From contig NZ_RBXP01000015.1 in assembly GCF_003634965.1 (NCBI RefSeq), positions 1-64,000 on the forward strand: 64,000 nucleotides of DNA, written 5' to 3'. The stretch's first letter is position 1. Every line of letters begins with the position of its first letter. The position numbers and the translations under genes are program-made. The stretch is from Azonexus fungiphilus (lineage in GTDB: Bacteria; Pseudomonadota; Gammaproteobacteria; Burkholderiales; Rhodocyclaceae). The notes below the pieces were generated by a model. The model did no database searches. It saw nothing but the letters and a program-made list of their open reading frames with translations, and was not told the DNA's origin. This document shows positions 1 through 9,318 of this stretch, piece by piece.

Positions 1-58
1 ACAATTCACCAGCAGCATCTCCATTAGTAATGAATAGCCCGAGTTACATGACTTCCTC

Positions 59-130
59 GCCCAACACTACAATCCACCGGACCTTCGGCAAGCTGCGCTT
101 GCCTTCGTCCGGTGATTTTCAACGTTGAAC
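59..130 (+). other. candidate integron attC recombination site
   Basis: The segment has the layout of an attC site. It opens with GCCCAAC (59-65), which fits the R'' consensus RYYYAAC, and closes with GTTGAAC (124-130), which fits GTTRRRY. Between them, 71-82 pairs with 107-117, leaving one unpaired C at 74 where attC sites carry an extrahelical base. An inner stem pairs 87-93 with 97-103 around a TGC loop. Bases 66-70 and 118-123 form the expected unpaired spacer. The first 58 bases would then be the tail of a gene cassette read on the plus strand, and the integrase would lie left of the window. The R boxes pair at only 5 of 7 positions, so a chance hairpin or terminator is not excluded. Confidence 0.55.
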
Positions 131-229
131 TTCCGCTTTCACAAACAACCAGCTTCCGCTTCGGGTCGATAGCTGTTGTCTAGAAATCAGCGGCTGAAAC
201 GCCCCTTTGACCGAATTACAACCGGAGTC
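131..229. other. intergenic stretch after the attC-like site
   Basis: These 99 bases separate the attC-like site from the 3' end of creC. They are less GC-rich than the coding sequence around them. No open frame, terminator or second R box could be recognised. They may be the end of a cassette array or the chromosomal edge next to it. Confidence 0.4.
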
Positions 230-1657
230 CTAGGTACGCCGCAGCGTCAACCGCGCTTCCCCGCCACCCTCCGGATGATTCGCAAACCCCGCCTCGCCAC
301 CGTGCAGTCGCGCCACCTCCCGCACCAACGCCAACCCCAACCCCGTGCTCTTCTTCCCCGTCGCCGGCCGGGGCAGGGAATAGAAGCGGTTGAAAAGCTG
401 CGCCAGCGCGTAGTCCGGGGCGCCGGCGCCGTGGTCGCGGATGCGGATTTCGGCGGTTTCGACGGTCGACCGCAGAATTAGCGAGATTTCGCCGCCGTCG
501 GGCGAGAACTCGATGGCGTTGTCGAGCAGGTTGAGGACGGCCTGGCGCAGCAGGAAGGCGTCGCCGTTGAGGGTGATACCCGGTTCGGCGTCGATGACGC
601 AATGCAGGTTGCGGGCGGCGAGCGCCAGCTGGCGGTCGGCGACGGCGGTTTTCAGCAGTTCGGCGAGGTCGACCGTCAGATTGGCGCCGGGCGCCTGCAG
701 TTGTTCGACGCGGGCGAGTTGCAGCATGCGTTCGATGATGTCGCTCAGCCGGCCGGCCTGTTCGCCGATGCTGGCGGCGAAGCGGCGGCGGTCTTCGGCC
801 GGGAGTTCGTCTTCGAGGATTTCGGCGGCGCCGATCACGGCGGTCAGCGGGCTTTTCATCTCGTGCGCCAGGTTCTGCACGTAGCGTTCGACGTACTGCT
901 TGCCTTCGAGCTTTTCGCGCATCGTCGCCAGCGCCTGCGCCAGTTCGGAGAGTTGGCGGCCGCCGCCGCTCGGCGGTTCGGCCTTCCGCCCTTCGCTGAC
1001 GGCGCGGGCGTAGTCGCGCAGGCGGTGGATCGACCAGCTGAGCCAGGCGGTGAACACCAGGCCGATCAGCGCCGTCGCCAGCAGCAGCGTCAGGCCGGAA
1101 GCGCGCACGCGGTCGGTGGCGCGCTCGACGAAGGGGGCGATCGAGGTCATCGGCTTGGCCAGCGAGACGACGCCGATCAACTGGCCGTCGCGGCGCACCG
1201 GCGCGGCGACGTGCATGACCGAGGTGCTCGGGTCGTTGGCGTCGTAGCGGCTCTGGCGGGCGCCGTATTCGCCGCGCAGGACGCGGGCGACGTCGTTCCA
1301 TTGGGAAAAATCCTCGCCCCTGGCTTGCCCGGCCGAGTCGTAGACGACGACGCCGCGCGCGTCGGTGAGGTAGATGCGCAGGTCGACGCTGTCTTTCCTG
1401 ATGCCGTAGATCTCGGCATTCGGATGGCGCTGCAGTGCGGCGGCGACGGCTTTGGCGAAGGCGCCGTCCTCGATGCGCCCGGCGGCGAGTTCGCCGGCGG
1501 CCAGTTCGGCGAGCAGGTTGGCGCTGTCGACCAGGCTTTCCTCGGTGGCCTGGCGGATGCTCGGCTCGCTCTCCTTGACGAAGGTGTAGAGCACGAACCA
1601 GGCGGCCAGGCCGACCACCAGGAAATAGCCGAAAAACAGGCGGACCGAGATGTTCAC
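230..1657 (-). CDS. creC: CreC-type sensor histidine kinase
   Basis: Membrane sensor kinase that would phosphorylate the CreB-like regulator encoded just upstream. The 475 residues match the length of E. coli CreC (about 474). A first membrane segment lies at about residues 7-26, then a periplasmic domain to about 185, a second membrane segment at about 188-210 and a HAMP-like linker. The H-box NLAHEMKSPLTAV has the phospho-acceptor His at residue 265. An N-box (LLDNAIEFSPDGG) and G-boxes (DHGAGAP, STGLGLALV) follow, so the kinase looks intact. It starts 3 bases after the creB stop. The natural signal is not evident; naming as CreC rests on length, architecture and pairing. Confidence 0.85.
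   Translation of the reverse strand: MNISVRLFFGYFLVVGLAAWFVLYTFVKESEPSIRQATEESLVDSANLLAELAAGELAAGRIEDGAFAKAVAAALQRHPNAEIYGIRKDSVDLRIYLTDARGVVVYDSAGQARGEDFSQWNDVARVLRGEYGARQSRYDANDPSTSVMHVAAPVRRDGQLIGVVSLAKPMTSIAPFVERATDRVRASGLTLLLATALIGLVFTAWLSWSIHRLRDYARAVSEGRKAEPPSGGGRQLSELAQALATMREKLEGKQYVERYVQNLAHEMKSPLTAVIGAAEILEDELPAEDRRRFAASIGEQAGRLSDIIERMLQLARVEQLQAPGANLTVDLAELLKTAVADRQLALAARNLHCVIDAEPGITLNGDAFLLRQAVLNLLDNAIEFSPDGGEISLILRSTVETAEIRIRDHGAGAPDYALAQLFNRFYSLPRPATGKKSTGLGLALVREVARLHGGEAGFANHPEGGGEARLTLRRT
463..472. repeat. CGGTCGACCG palindrome, exact copy
   Basis: Exact copy of the dispersed palindrome, inside creC near its ATPase domain. Here the repeat is read in the frame that gives Arg-Ser-Thr-Val. 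Confidence 0.6.
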
Positions 1658-1660
1658 GGT

Positions 1661-2335
1661 TCAGGTCGCCAGGCTGTAGCCGAGGCCGCGATGGGTGAGG
1701 ATGACCTCGTCGTCGCGCACCGCGCGCAGCTTGCCGCGCAGCGTCTTGATGTGGGTGTCGACGGTGCGCTCCAGGCTTTCGCCGTCGTCCTGCCAGACCG
1801 CCGCCATGATCTGCGGGCGGCTCAGGATGCGTCCCGGGCGTTCGAGCAGCAGTGCCAGCAGCAGGTATTCGTAGCGGGTCAGCGCCAGCCAGTGGCCGTG
1901 GTAGGCGATGCGCAGGCCGTCACGGTCGACGGCGAATTTCGCCGGTTTTTCAGGTTGACCGCGAGATTCGCCGTTGGCGTGCAGGCGGCGCAGGATGGCG
2001 CGCACCCGCGAGGCGACCTCGCGCGGGCTGAACGGCTTGGTGACGTAGTCGTCGCCGCCCAGTTCGAGGCCGACGATGCGGTCGACCTCGTCGGAACGGG
2101 CGGTCAGGAACAGCACCGGCAGGTCGGAGTCGCGGCGCAGCGCCCGACAGACGTCGAAGCCGGTGATGTCGGGCAGGCCGACGTCGAGCACGACGAAATC
2201 GATGCCGCCTCGTTGCAGCCGCGCCAGCGCCTCGCCGCCCAGCGTGCAGCACTCGGTGGCGAAGCCCTCGGCGCGCAGCGCGTAGCTCAGCGTATCGGCG
2301 ATGGCCGGTTCGTCGTCGACGATCAGGATCTTCAT
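1661..2335 (-). CDS. creB: CreB-type OmpR-family response regulator
   Basis: Two-component response regulator of 224 residues, first gene of a creB-creC operon. The receiver domain has the acidic pair near residue 7, the phospho-acceptor Asp51 (VVLDVGLPD) and Lys100 (YVTKPFSP). A C-terminal winged-helix domain of the OmpR/PhoB type follows and ends TLRGKLRAVRDDEVILTHRG. The start is the ATG giving MKILIVDDEP; a longer frame exists upstream but does not resemble the family. The linker between the domains (KFAVDRDG) carries a copy of the dispersed GGTCGAC palindrome. Confidence 0.85.
   Translation of the reverse strand: MKILIVDDEPAIADTLSYALRAEGFATECCTLGGEALARLQRGGIDFVVLDVGLPDITGFDVCRALRRDSDLPVLFLTARSDEVDRIVGLELGGDDYVTKPFSPREVASRVRAILRRLHANGESRGQPEKPAKFAVDRDGLRIAYHGHWLALTRYEYLLLALLLERPGRILSRPQIMAAVWQDDGESLERTVDTHIKTLRGKLRAVRDDEVILTHRGLGYSLAT
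1923..1932. repeat. CGGTCGACGG, one-mismatch palindrome copy
   Basis: One-base variant of the dispersed palindrome in the interdomain linker of creB, followed by the A/T tract GAATTTCGCCGG. The surrounding CCGTCACGGTCGACGGCGA is nearly the same as the copy at 13602 in mutL. Confidence 0.45.
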
Positions 2336-2432
2336 GATGGCGGCAATGATAAGGCAAGGCCGGCGAAAATCGGCCGCGGCGGCCGGTTGACCGTGACAAT
2401 CCGCCGGCCGGCGGCAAACCCGCAGCAAACCC

Positions 2433-2461
2433 TTAGGATGGCGACGGGTTTCGGGTAAAAT
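2433..2461 (+). promoter_or_regulatory. candidate sigma-70 promoter for purM
   Basis: TTAGGA (2433-2438) and TAAAAT (2456-2461) are separated by 17 bases, in the gap between the divergent creB and purM genes. The predicted start of transcription is about 25 bases before the purM start codon. Confidence 0.4.
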
Positions 2462-2493
2462 CCGCGTTTTTCAGCAGCTTGGCCTTGTCCATC

Positions 2494-3534
2494 ATGACCC
2501 AGAATACCTCCCTCTCCTACCGTGATGCCGGTGTCGACATCGATGCCGGCGATGCCCTCGTCGAGCGCATCAAGCCCCTGGCCAAGAAGACGCTGCGCGA
2601 CGGCGTGCTCGGCGGCATCGGCGGCTTCGGCGCCCTGTTCGAGGTGCCCAAGCGGTACAAGGAGCCGGTGCTGGTGTCCGGGACCGACGGCGTCGGCACC
2701 AAGCTCAAGCTGGCGTTCGACCTGAATCGTCATGACACCGTCGGCCAGGATCTGGTCGCGATGAGCGTCAATGACATCCTGGTGCTCGGCGCCGAATCGC
2801 TGTTCTTCCTCGATTACTTTGCCTGCGGCAAGCTCGATGTCGATACCGCCGCGGCGGTTGTCGGCGGCATCGCCAAGGGTTGCGAACTGGCCGGCTGCGC
2901 GCTGATCGGCGGCGAAACCGCCGAAATGCCGGGCATGTATCCGGCCGGCGAATACGACCTGGCCGGTTTCGCGGTCGGCGTCGTCGAGAAATCCAAGGCC
3001 ATCGACGGCAAGTCGATCGCCCCGGGCGACGTGGTGCTCGGCTTGGCCTCTTCCGGCGCCCACTCCAACGGCTACTCGCTGGTGCGCAAGATCATCGACC
3101 GCTCCAAGCCGGACATGAACGCGCCGTTCGACGGCGACCGTTCGCTGGCCGACGTGGTCATGGCGCCGACCCGCATCTACGTCAAGCAGGTGCTGGCGAC
3201 CATGGAAAAGGTCGCAATCAAGGGCATGGCCCACATCACCGGTGGCGGCCTGCTCGAGAACGTGCCGCGCGTGCTCCCGGAAAACACCGTCGCCGAGCTG
3301 GAAAAGGCCGCCTGGCCGCGGCCCAAGCTGTTCGACTGGATGCAGGCCGAAGGCAATGTCGCCGAGAGCGAAATGCACCGCACCTTCAACTGCGGCATCG
3401 GCCTGGTTGTCGTCGTCGCTGCGGCCGACGCCGATGCGGCGATGGCCGAGCTGAAGGCGCAGGGTGAAGCGGTTTACCGCATCGGCAAGATCCGGGCGCG
3501 GCAGGGTGACGAGGCGCAGACCGTCGTTATCTGA
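2494..3534 (+). CDS. purM: phosphoribosylformylglycinamidine cyclo-ligase (AIR synthetase)
   Basis: Fifth step of de novo purine synthesis: ATP-dependent ring closure of FGAM to AIR in the cytosol. The 346 residues match the usual length (E. coli 345). Family features include [16 protein letters not shown] at the N terminus, [30 protein letters not shown] and the [12 protein letters not shown] motif. ATG at 2494 gives the standard N terminus [13 protein letters not shown]; a possible start 15 bases upstream adds an atypical extension. The downstream RlpA-like frame starts inside the purM 3' end, so the two are probably co-transcribed. purN lies 13 kb away. Confidence 0.96.
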   Translation: MTQNTSLSYRDAGVDIDAGDALVERIKPLAKKTLRDGVLGGIGGFGALFEVPKRYKEPVLVSGTDGVGTKLKLAFDLNRHDTVGQDLVAMSVNDILVLGAESLFFLDYFACGKLDVDTAAAVVGGIAKGCELAGCALIGGETAEMPGMYPAGEYDLAGFAVGVVEKSKAIDGKSIAPGDVVLGLASSGAHSNGYSLVRKIIDRSKPDMNAPFDGDRSLADVVMAPTRIYVKQVLATMEKVAIKGMAHITGGGLLENVPRVLPENTVAELEKAAWPRPKLFDWMQAEGNVAESEMHRTFNCGIGLVVVVAAADADAAMAELKAQGEAVYRIGKIRARQGDEAQTVVI

Positions 3535-4078
3535 TCTCGTCAGGCGGGTCGCGGCGCTCTGCTGCGGCCTCGGCCTGGCCGGCGCCGTGGCGGCCAGCGA
3601 GCTGTCGGCGCCGGCGACTGTCGTAGACGGCCTGGCCAGCTTCTACGGCGGCAAGTTTCACGGTCGACCGACGGCCAGCGGCGAAAAGCACGACAAGGCC
3701 GTATTCACCGCCGCCAGCAACCATTTTCCACTCGGCAGCATGCTTGCCGTGATGCGCCCGGCCAACGGCCTGTGCGTCATCGTCCGGGTCAATGACCGGA
3801 TGCATCGCCGGCAGCGCGCGCGCATCGTCGACATCTCGCGTGGCGCCGCCGATTACCTCGAAATGCTCAAGGCCGGCGTTGTCCGCGTCCGCGTCGCGCC
3901 GTTGCGCGACGACTGGCGCCAGCGCGGCGTCGCCGCCTGCGGCGATGCCTTCGCACCTTGCCCGGGATGTGCGGCAGTGGCCGAAAGCGCCGCAGCGGCG
4001 GGCGAGGCGGGGAATCTTGGGTACAATCCCGAGACTATAACCATTCTCAAGCCGGACACCGGCCTTTCCCACCAATGA
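3506..4078 (+). CDS. RlpA-like double-psi beta-barrel protein, exported
   Basis: Exported protein of about 190 residues with one RlpA-type double-psi beta-barrel (about residues 50-140): [19 protein letters not shown], then [21 protein letters not shown]. RlpA proteins are septal-ring lytic transglycosylases or peptidoglycan binders. The usual TAAH motif reads TAASNH, so the conserved His is displaced and activity is doubtful. No SPOR domain is present. The start is uncertain: GTG at 3506 gives a good signal peptide (basic start, hydrophobic core, cut near AVAAS), while a GTG at 3464 would add 14 residues. Both lie inside purM. Its stop overlaps the next ATG (ATGA). Confidence 0.7.
   Translation: MTRRRPSLSDLVRRVAALCCGLGLAGAVAASELSAPATVVDGLASFYGGKFHGRPTASGEKHDKAVFTAASNHFPLGSMLAVMRPANGLCVIVRVNDRMHRRQRARIVDISRGAADYLEMLKAGVVRVRVAPLRDDWRQRGVAACGDAFAPCPGCAAVAESAAAAGEAGNLGYNPETITILKPDTGLSHQ
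3661..3670. repeat. CGGTCGACCG palindrome, exact copy
   Basis: Exact copy inside the RlpA-like gene. Here the frame gives Gly-Arg-Pro and falls within the conserved [10 protein letters not shown] motif, so this copy could be coincidental. Confidence 0.4.
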
Positions 4079-5154
4079 ACCAGATGACTCGTCGCGGCGT
4101 CGTCGCGCTTTCGCTTGTCGGCCTCTGCGGGCTGGCCTATCTTGCCTGGTCGGCCAACCGCGGCGCGGCGCCGGCCGCCGCCCAGGTGGCCGCTGCACCG
4201 GGGCCGGTGGTGGTCGAGGCAGCCAGCGTCGCCGCCTTCGATTTCGCCGACGAGACCAGCGCCGTCGGCACGCTCAAGGCGGGCGAATCGGTGGTGCTGC
4301 GCCCCGAGGTCAGCGGCCGCGTCGTCGGCATCGGCTTCAAGGATGGCGCCGTCGTCGGCAAGGGCGACCTGCTGGTCGCCTTCGACGCGACGATCCAGGA
4401 TGCCGAGGTGGCGCAGGCGCGGGCCAACGTCGAACTGGCACGGTCGACCTACCGGCGCAACCAGGAACTGCTCGAGAAGAAATTCATCAGCCCGCAGGCG
4501 CTCGACGCCTCCGGCGCCACCTTGAAGGTTCAGGAAGCGGCGCTCCAGCTGGCCGTGGCCAAGGCCGAGAAGATGCGCATCCGGGCGCCGTTCCGCGGCG
4601 TCGTCGGCCTGCGCTCGGTGAGCGTCGGCAGCTACGTCAAGGAAGGCGAGGAACTGATCAACCTTGAGGAAATCGGCAGCCTGCGCGTCGATTTCCGCCT
4701 CGCCGAAATCTATTTCGGCCGCCTGCAGAAGGGCCAGGCGCTGGAAATGACCAGCGATGCGCAGCCGGGCAAGCGCTTCGCCGCCATCGTCGAGGCGATC
4801 GACCCGCAGATCGACCCGAACGGCCGCTCGATTGCCGTCCGCGCCCGTTTCGACAACGCCGCCGGCGAGTTGCGGCCGGGCATGTTCGTGCGCGTCCGCC
4901 TGGCTTTCGGCGAGCGCAAGGGGGTCCTGATGGTGCCCGAGGAAGCGGTCATTCCGGGCGGCCAGCCGGCCGTCTTCCAGGTCGTCGACGGCAAGGCGGT
5001 ACGCACGCCGGTGCGCCTGGGCATGCGCCGCGACGCCCGCGTCGAGATCACCGAGGGGCTCAAGCTCGGCGACGTCGTGGTCAGCGCCGGCCAGCTCAAG
5101 CTCAAGCCGGGTGCGCCGGTGCGGGTGCAGCAGGCGACGCAGGCCAAGCCATGA
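4075..5154 (+). CDS. RND efflux periplasmic adaptor (membrane fusion protein)
   Basis: Adaptor of a tripartite RND efflux pump, linking the inner-membrane pump to an outer-membrane channel. It has 359 residues. An N-terminal membrane anchor (about 8-24) is followed by a barrel-sandwich half-motif (VVLRPEVSGRVVGIGFKDG), a short alpha-hairpin, the second lipoyl half (RIRAPFRGVVGLRSVSVG) and beta-barrel and membrane-proximal domains. ATG at 4075 overlaps the stop of the RlpA-like gene, and the adaptor stop overlaps the pump start, so the three are translationally coupled. No outer-membrane factor gene is in the window; the pump probably uses one encoded elsewhere. Substrate unknown. Confidence 0.9.
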   Translation: MNQMTRRGVVALSLVGLCGLAYLAWSANRGAAPAAAQVAAAPGPVVVEAASVAAFDFADETSAVGTLKAGESVVLRPEVSGRVVGIGFKDGAVVGKGDLLVAFDATIQDAEVAQARANVELARSTYRRNQELLEKKFISPQALDASGATLKVQEAALQLAVAKAEKMRIRAPFRGVVGLRSVSVGSYVKEGEELINLEEIGSLRVDFRLAEIYFGRLQKGQALEMTSDAQPGKRFAAIVEAIDPQIDPNGRSIAVRARFDNAAGELRPGMFVRVRLAFGERKGVLMVPEEAVIPGGQPAVFQVVDGKAVRTPVRLGMRRDARVEITEGLKLGDVVVSAGQLKLKPGAPVRVQQATQAKP

Positions 5155-8100
5155 AGATTTCCGAGATCTGCATCGAGCGCCCGGTCTTCGCGACCGTGCT
5201 CTCGCTGGTCGTCATGCTGATCGGCATCGTCTCCTACGACCGCCTGTCGGTGCGCGAGTATCCGAAGATCGACGAGCCGGTGGTCACGGTATCGACCGAT
5301 TACCGCGGTGCTTCCGCCGACATCATCGAGTCGCAGGTGACCAAGCCGCTCGAGGACTCGCTTGCCGGGATCGAAGGGGTCGAGGTGATCACCTCGATCT
5401 CGCGCGCCGAGCGCAGCCAGATCTCGGTCCGCTTCAAGCTCGAGCGGGCGCCGGATTCGGCCGCCGCCGACGTGCGCGACCGCGTCTCACGGGTGCGCAG
5501 CCGCCTGCCCGACGAGGTCGACGAACCGGTCATCGCCAAGGTCGAGGCCGACGCCAATCCGATCATCTGGCTGGCCTTCTCGTCCGACGTGCATACGCCG
5601 CTCGAAGTCACCGACGTCGCCAACCGCATCGTCAAGCCGCGCCTGCAGACGCTGCCAGGTGCCGCCGACGTGCGCATCTTCGGCGAGCGCAAGTTCTCGA
5701 TGCGGATCTGGCTCGACAAGCAGCGCCTGGCCGCCTACCAGCTGACCCCGGCCGACATCGAGGAGGCGTTGCGCCGGCAGAACGTCGAGGTGCCGGCCGG
5801 GCGCATCGAGAGCCGCGAGCGCGAGTTCTCGGTGGTGGCGACGACCGACCTGCGCACGCCCGAGGAATTCGCCGCCGTCGTCGTCCGCAGCGTCGATGGC
5901 TATCCGGTACGCATCGGCGATGTCGCCCGGGTCGAGATCGGGGCCGCCGCCGAACGCAGTTCGGTGCGCTTCCGCGGCCGTTCGGCGGTGTCGCTGGGGC
6001 TGATCAAGCAGGCCACCGCCAACCCGCTCGAACTGTCGCACGCGCTGCGCGCCGAGTTGCCGCGGATTGCCGCCGAACTGCCGGCGGGGATGACCGTGGA
6101 CATCTCCAACGACACCTCGATCTTCATCGACCGCTCGATCAAGTCGGTGTTCTCGACCATCGCCGAGGCCATCGTGCTGGTCCTGGCGATCATTTTCTTC
6201 TTCCTGCGCAACCTGCGCGCGACGCTGATCCCGCTGGTGACGATCCCGGTCTCGCTGGTCGGCGCCTTCGCGATCATGTTCGTGCTCGGCTTCTCGATCA
6301 ACACGCTGACCCTGCTGGCGCTGGTGCTGGCGATCGGCCTCGTGGTCGACGACGCGATCGTCGTCCTCGAGAACATCTTCCGCCACATTGAGGAAGGCAT
6401 GCCGCGGCGCGAGGCGGCGTTCAAGGGGGCGAAGGAAATCGGCTTCGCCGTCGTCGCGATGACGCTGACCTTGGCCGCCGTCTATGCCCCGGTGGCTTTC
6501 ATGACCGGGCGCACCGGCAAGCTGTTCATCGAGTTCGCGCTGACCCTGGCCGGCGCCGTGCTGGTCTCCGGCTTCGTCGCGCTGACGCTGTCGCCGATGA
6601 TGTGCTCGGTGCTGCTGCGCCATGAAGAGAAGCATTCGCGCGGCTTCATCCTCGTCGAAAACTTCCTCAACGCCTTGAATTCCGGCTATCGCAGGCTGTT
6701 GACCGTCGCCTTGCAGCGACGCTGGATCGTCCTCGTCGGCTTCGTCGTCGTCGCTGCCGCCTGTGCCGTGCTGCTCAAGGCGCTGAAGTCGGAACTGGCG
6801 CCGATCGAGGATCGCGGCATCATCGTCGGCGTGATCAACGGGCCGGATGGCGCCACCCTCGACTACACCGAGAAATACGCCCGTCAGCTTGAAGGCATCT
6901 ACGACAGGACCGCCGACATCGACCGCTATTTCGTCGTCGCCGGCAGCCCGACGGTCAATGATGGCATTTCCTTCGTCGGCCTCACCGACTGGAGCGAGCG
7001 CACCCGCCACTCCAAGGAAATCGCCCGCGAGCTGCAGCCGCAGTTCGCCGCCATCCCCGGCGTCCGCGCCTACCCGGTGACGCCGCCGTCGCTCGGCCAG
7101 AGTCCGCGCGACCGCCCGATCAACTTCGTCATCGCCACTTCGGCGCCCTACGCCGAACTGCTCGAGGTGACCCAGGTCTTCATCGCCGAGCTGGCCAAGA
7201 ACCCCGGGCTGACCAACGTCGATACCGATCTCAAGCTGAACAAGCCCGAGCTGTCGGTCGTCGTCCGCCGCGACAAGGCGGCCGACATCGGCGTCCCGGT
7301 CGAGACCGTCGGGCGGACGCTGGAGACCTTCCTCGGCGGCCGCCAGGTGACCCGCTTCAAGCGCGACGGCGAGCAGTACGACGTGATCATCCAGGTCGCC
7401 AATGCCGATCGCCGCAACCCCGAGGACATCCGCGACATCTACGTGCGCGGCGCCGACGGCAGCATGGTCTCGCTCGACAACCTGCTCGACATCGGCGAAA
7501 CGGTGGCACCGCGCGAGCTCAATCACTTCGGCCAGCGCCGGGCGGTGACGATCACCGCCAACCTGGCCCCCGGCTACACCATGGGCGAAGCCCTGGCGGC
7601 CATGGACGCGATTGCCGCGGCGACGCTGAAACCCGGCTACGCGGTCGATTACAATGGCCAGTCGCGCGAGTTCCGGCAATCGTCGTCGTCGCTGGCGCTG
7701 ACCTTCGGCCTCGCCCTGGCCTTCATCTACCTGGTCCTGGCGGCGCAGTTCGAGAGCTTCCGCGATCCCCTGATCATCATGCTCACCGTGCCGCTGTCGA
7801 TGGCCGGTGCGCTGTTCGCGCTGTGGGCGACCGACGGCACGCTCAACGTCTATAGCCAGATCGGCCTGGTCACGCTGGTCGGCCTGATCACCAAGCACGG
7901 CATCCTCATCGTCGAGTTCGCCAACCAGTTGCAGGAAAAGGGCATGGCCCTGCGCGACGCCGTGATCGAGGCCGCCGAGCTGCGCCTGCGGCCGATCCTG
8001 ATGACCACCGGCGCGATGGTCCTCGGCGCCGTGCCGCTGGCCCTGGCCAGCGGTGCCGGCGCCGAATCGCGGCAGCAGATCGGCTGGGTGATCGTCGGCG

Positions 8101-8189
8101 GCCTGCTGCTCGGCACGGTGCTGACGCTGTTCGTGGTGCCGGCGGTCTACACCTTGCTGGCGGCAAAAAAGAGCAGCGGAGAAAACTGA
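5151..8189 (+). CDS. RND multidrug efflux pump, HAE1-type permease
   Basis: Inner-membrane proton-driven pump of 1012 residues, typical of the hydrophobe/amphiphile efflux (AcrB/MexB-like) family. The N terminus MKISEICIERPVFATVLSL is the usual first membrane segment. The proton-relay acidic pair is present in GLVVDDAIVVLENI, and the TM10-11 region contains GLITKHGILIVEFANQ, where the Lys is the relay partner. Two large periplasmic loops follow TM1 and TM7. The gene starts in an ATGA overlap with the adaptor. Drug range cannot be read from the sequence. Confidence 0.95.
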   Translation: MKISEICIERPVFATVLSLVVMLIGIVSYDRLSVREYPKIDEPVVTVSTDYRGASADIIESQVTKPLEDSLAGIEGVEVITSISRAERSQISVRFKLERAPDSAAADVRDRVSRVRSRLPDEVDEPVIAKVEADANPIIWLAFSSDVHTPLEVTDVANRIVKPRLQTLPGAADVRIFGERKFSMRIWLDKQRLAAYQLTPADIEEALRRQNVEVPAGRIESREREFSVVATTDLRTPEEFAAVVVRSVDGYPVRIGDVARVEIGAAAERSSVRFRGRSAVSLGLIKQATANPLELSHALRAELPRIAAELPAGMTVDISNDTSIFIDRSIKSVFSTIAEAIVLVLAIIFFFLRNLRATLIPLVTIPVSLVGAFAIMFVLGFSINTLTLLALVLAIGLVVDDAIVVLENIFRHIEEGMPRREAAFKGAKEIGFAVVAMTLTLAAVYAPVAFMTGRTGKLFIEFALTLAGAVLVSGFVALTLSPMMCSVLLRHEEKHSRGFILVENFLNALNSGYRRLLTVALQRRWIVLVGFVVVAAACAVLLKALKSELAPIEDRGIIVGVINGPDGATLDYTEKYARQLEGIYDRTADIDRYFVVAGSPTVNDGISFVGLTDWSERTRHSKEIARELQPQFAAIPGVRAYPVTPPSLGQSPRDRPINFVIATSAPYAELLEVTQVFIAELAKNPGLTNVDTDLKLNKPELSVVVRRDKAADIGVPVETVGRTLETFLGGRQVTRFKRDGEQYDVIIQVANADRRNPEDIRDIYVRGADGSMVSLDNLLDIGETVAPRELNHFGQRRAVTITANLAPGYTMGEALAAMDAIAAATLKPGYAVDYNGQSREFRQSSSSLALTFGLALAFIYLVLAAQFESFRDPLIIMLTVPLSMAGALFALWATDGTLNVYSQIGLVTLVGLITKHGILIVEFANQLQEKGMALRDAVIEAAELRLRPILMTTGAMVLGAVPLALASGAGAESRQQIGWVIVGGLLLGTVLTLFVVPAVYTLLAAKKSSGEN

Positions 8190-8190
8190 T

Positions 8191-9318
8191 ATGGAGAAAC
8201 TACTACGAGTCTTTGTCGTCGACGACGATCCGATCCTGCTTGACGTCCTTGGCGCCGCGCTCGAGGACGATTTCGAGCGCGAATTCTTTACCTCGGGCGA
8301 GGCCTGCCTGGCGCGCATCGCCGAGTGCCGACCGGACATCATCATCCTCGACCTGACGCTGCCCGGGATCAGCGGCTTCGAAATCTGCCAGCGGCTCAAG
8401 GACGACTGGGAGACGCAGGACATCCCGATCCTGTTCGTCTCCGCCAGCGACGACATCGACACCCGCCTGCTCTGCTACGAGGCCGGCGGCGAGGACTTCA
8501 TCACCAAGCCCTTCGACCCGGCCGAACTGCTGCGCAAGGTCAAGGTTGCCGCCCGCATCCTCGGGCAGAAGCACGCGCTGCACGAGCAGGCCGGCTACGC
8601 CCAGCGCACGGCGATGTCGGCAATGGTCAGCATGGGCGAGCTCGGCGTCGTCCTCCAGTTCCTGAGCAAGTCCTTCGCCTGCGGCACGCGCGAGGAACTC
8701 GGCGCCGCGCTGCTCGAGGCGGTGCGCCAGTACGAGCTGAATTCGGCGGTGCAGTTGCGCATGGACGACCAGGCGCTGTCGATGAGCGAGAACGGCATCG
8801 ACCTGCCGCTCGAGGTCTCGGTGCTCAACCACGTTCGCCATTCCGGGCGGATCTTCCAGTTCAAGACGCGCTGCGTGTTCAACTACGGGCACGTGACGCT
8901 GCTGGTCAATAACATGCCGCTCGACGATCCCGACCGCTGCGGCCGCATCCGCGACAACGTCGCGCTGCTCGCCGAGGGCGCCGACGCCCGCATGCGGGCG
9001 ATCGAGGCGGCCGAGCTGGCGCGCCATCGCCGGGCCAGCATCGAGGCCGCGCTGCCACGCGTGCAGACGACGCTGGAGGCGGTGCAGGCGAATTACCGGC
9101 GCAACTCGCTGGAACTGACGCAGGTGATGATCGAGTTCCAGGAGGCGCTGTCGAAGTCCTTCTTCACGCTCGGCCTGACCGAGTCGCAGGAAGAATCGAT
9201 GACGGCGCTGGCCAGCACCTACATGCAGCGGATGGTGGCCAGCCAGGACGCCAGCCTGCAGACCATCGGCCAGCTCCAGGAACTGGCCTTCAGCCTGGAG
9301 CAGGTGCTCAGGCGCTGA
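8191..9318 (+). CDS. response regulator with unclassified C-terminal output region
   Basis: Protein of 375 residues. The receiver domain (1-125) is complete, with acidic residues DDD at 11-13, phospho-acceptor Asp54 (IILDLTLPG), SAS at 84-86 and Lys106 (FITKPFDP). The remaining 250 residues show no DNA-binding, GGDEF, EAL or kinase motif. They look like a GAF-type fold (about 150-265) followed by a helical, coiled-coil-prone tail. The gene starts 1 base after the RND pump stop and so is in its operon; no partner kinase is adjacent. Its 3' end overlaps that of miaA by 11 bases on the opposite strand. Confidence 0.75.
   Translation: MEKLLRVFVVDDDPILLDVLGAALEDDFEREFFTSGEACLARIAECRPDIIILDLTLPGISGFEICQRLKDDWETQDIPILFVSASDDIDTRLLCYEAGGEDFITKPFDPAELLRKVKVAARILGQKHALHEQAGYAQRTAMSAMVSMGELGVVLQFLSKSFACGTREELGAALLEAVRQYELNSAVQLRMDDQALSMSENGIDLPLEVSVLNHVRHSGRIFQFKTRCVFNYGHVTLLVNNMPLDDPDRCGRIRDNVALLAEGADARMRAIEAAELARHRRASIEAALPRVQTTLEAVQANYRRNSLELTQVMIEFQEALSKSFFTLGLTESQEESMTALASTYMQRMVASQDASLQTIGQLQELAFSLEQVLRR

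Noticed and set aside
602-2458. Open frame of 618 codons on the plus strand
   Set aside because: Antisense of creC and creB; composition is that of a shadow frame.
5487-8462. Open frame of 991 codons on the minus strand
   Set aside because: It is the antisense of the RND pump and response regulator genes, with a highly repetitive Arg/Asp/His/Gln composition typical of shadow frames in GC-rich DNA.
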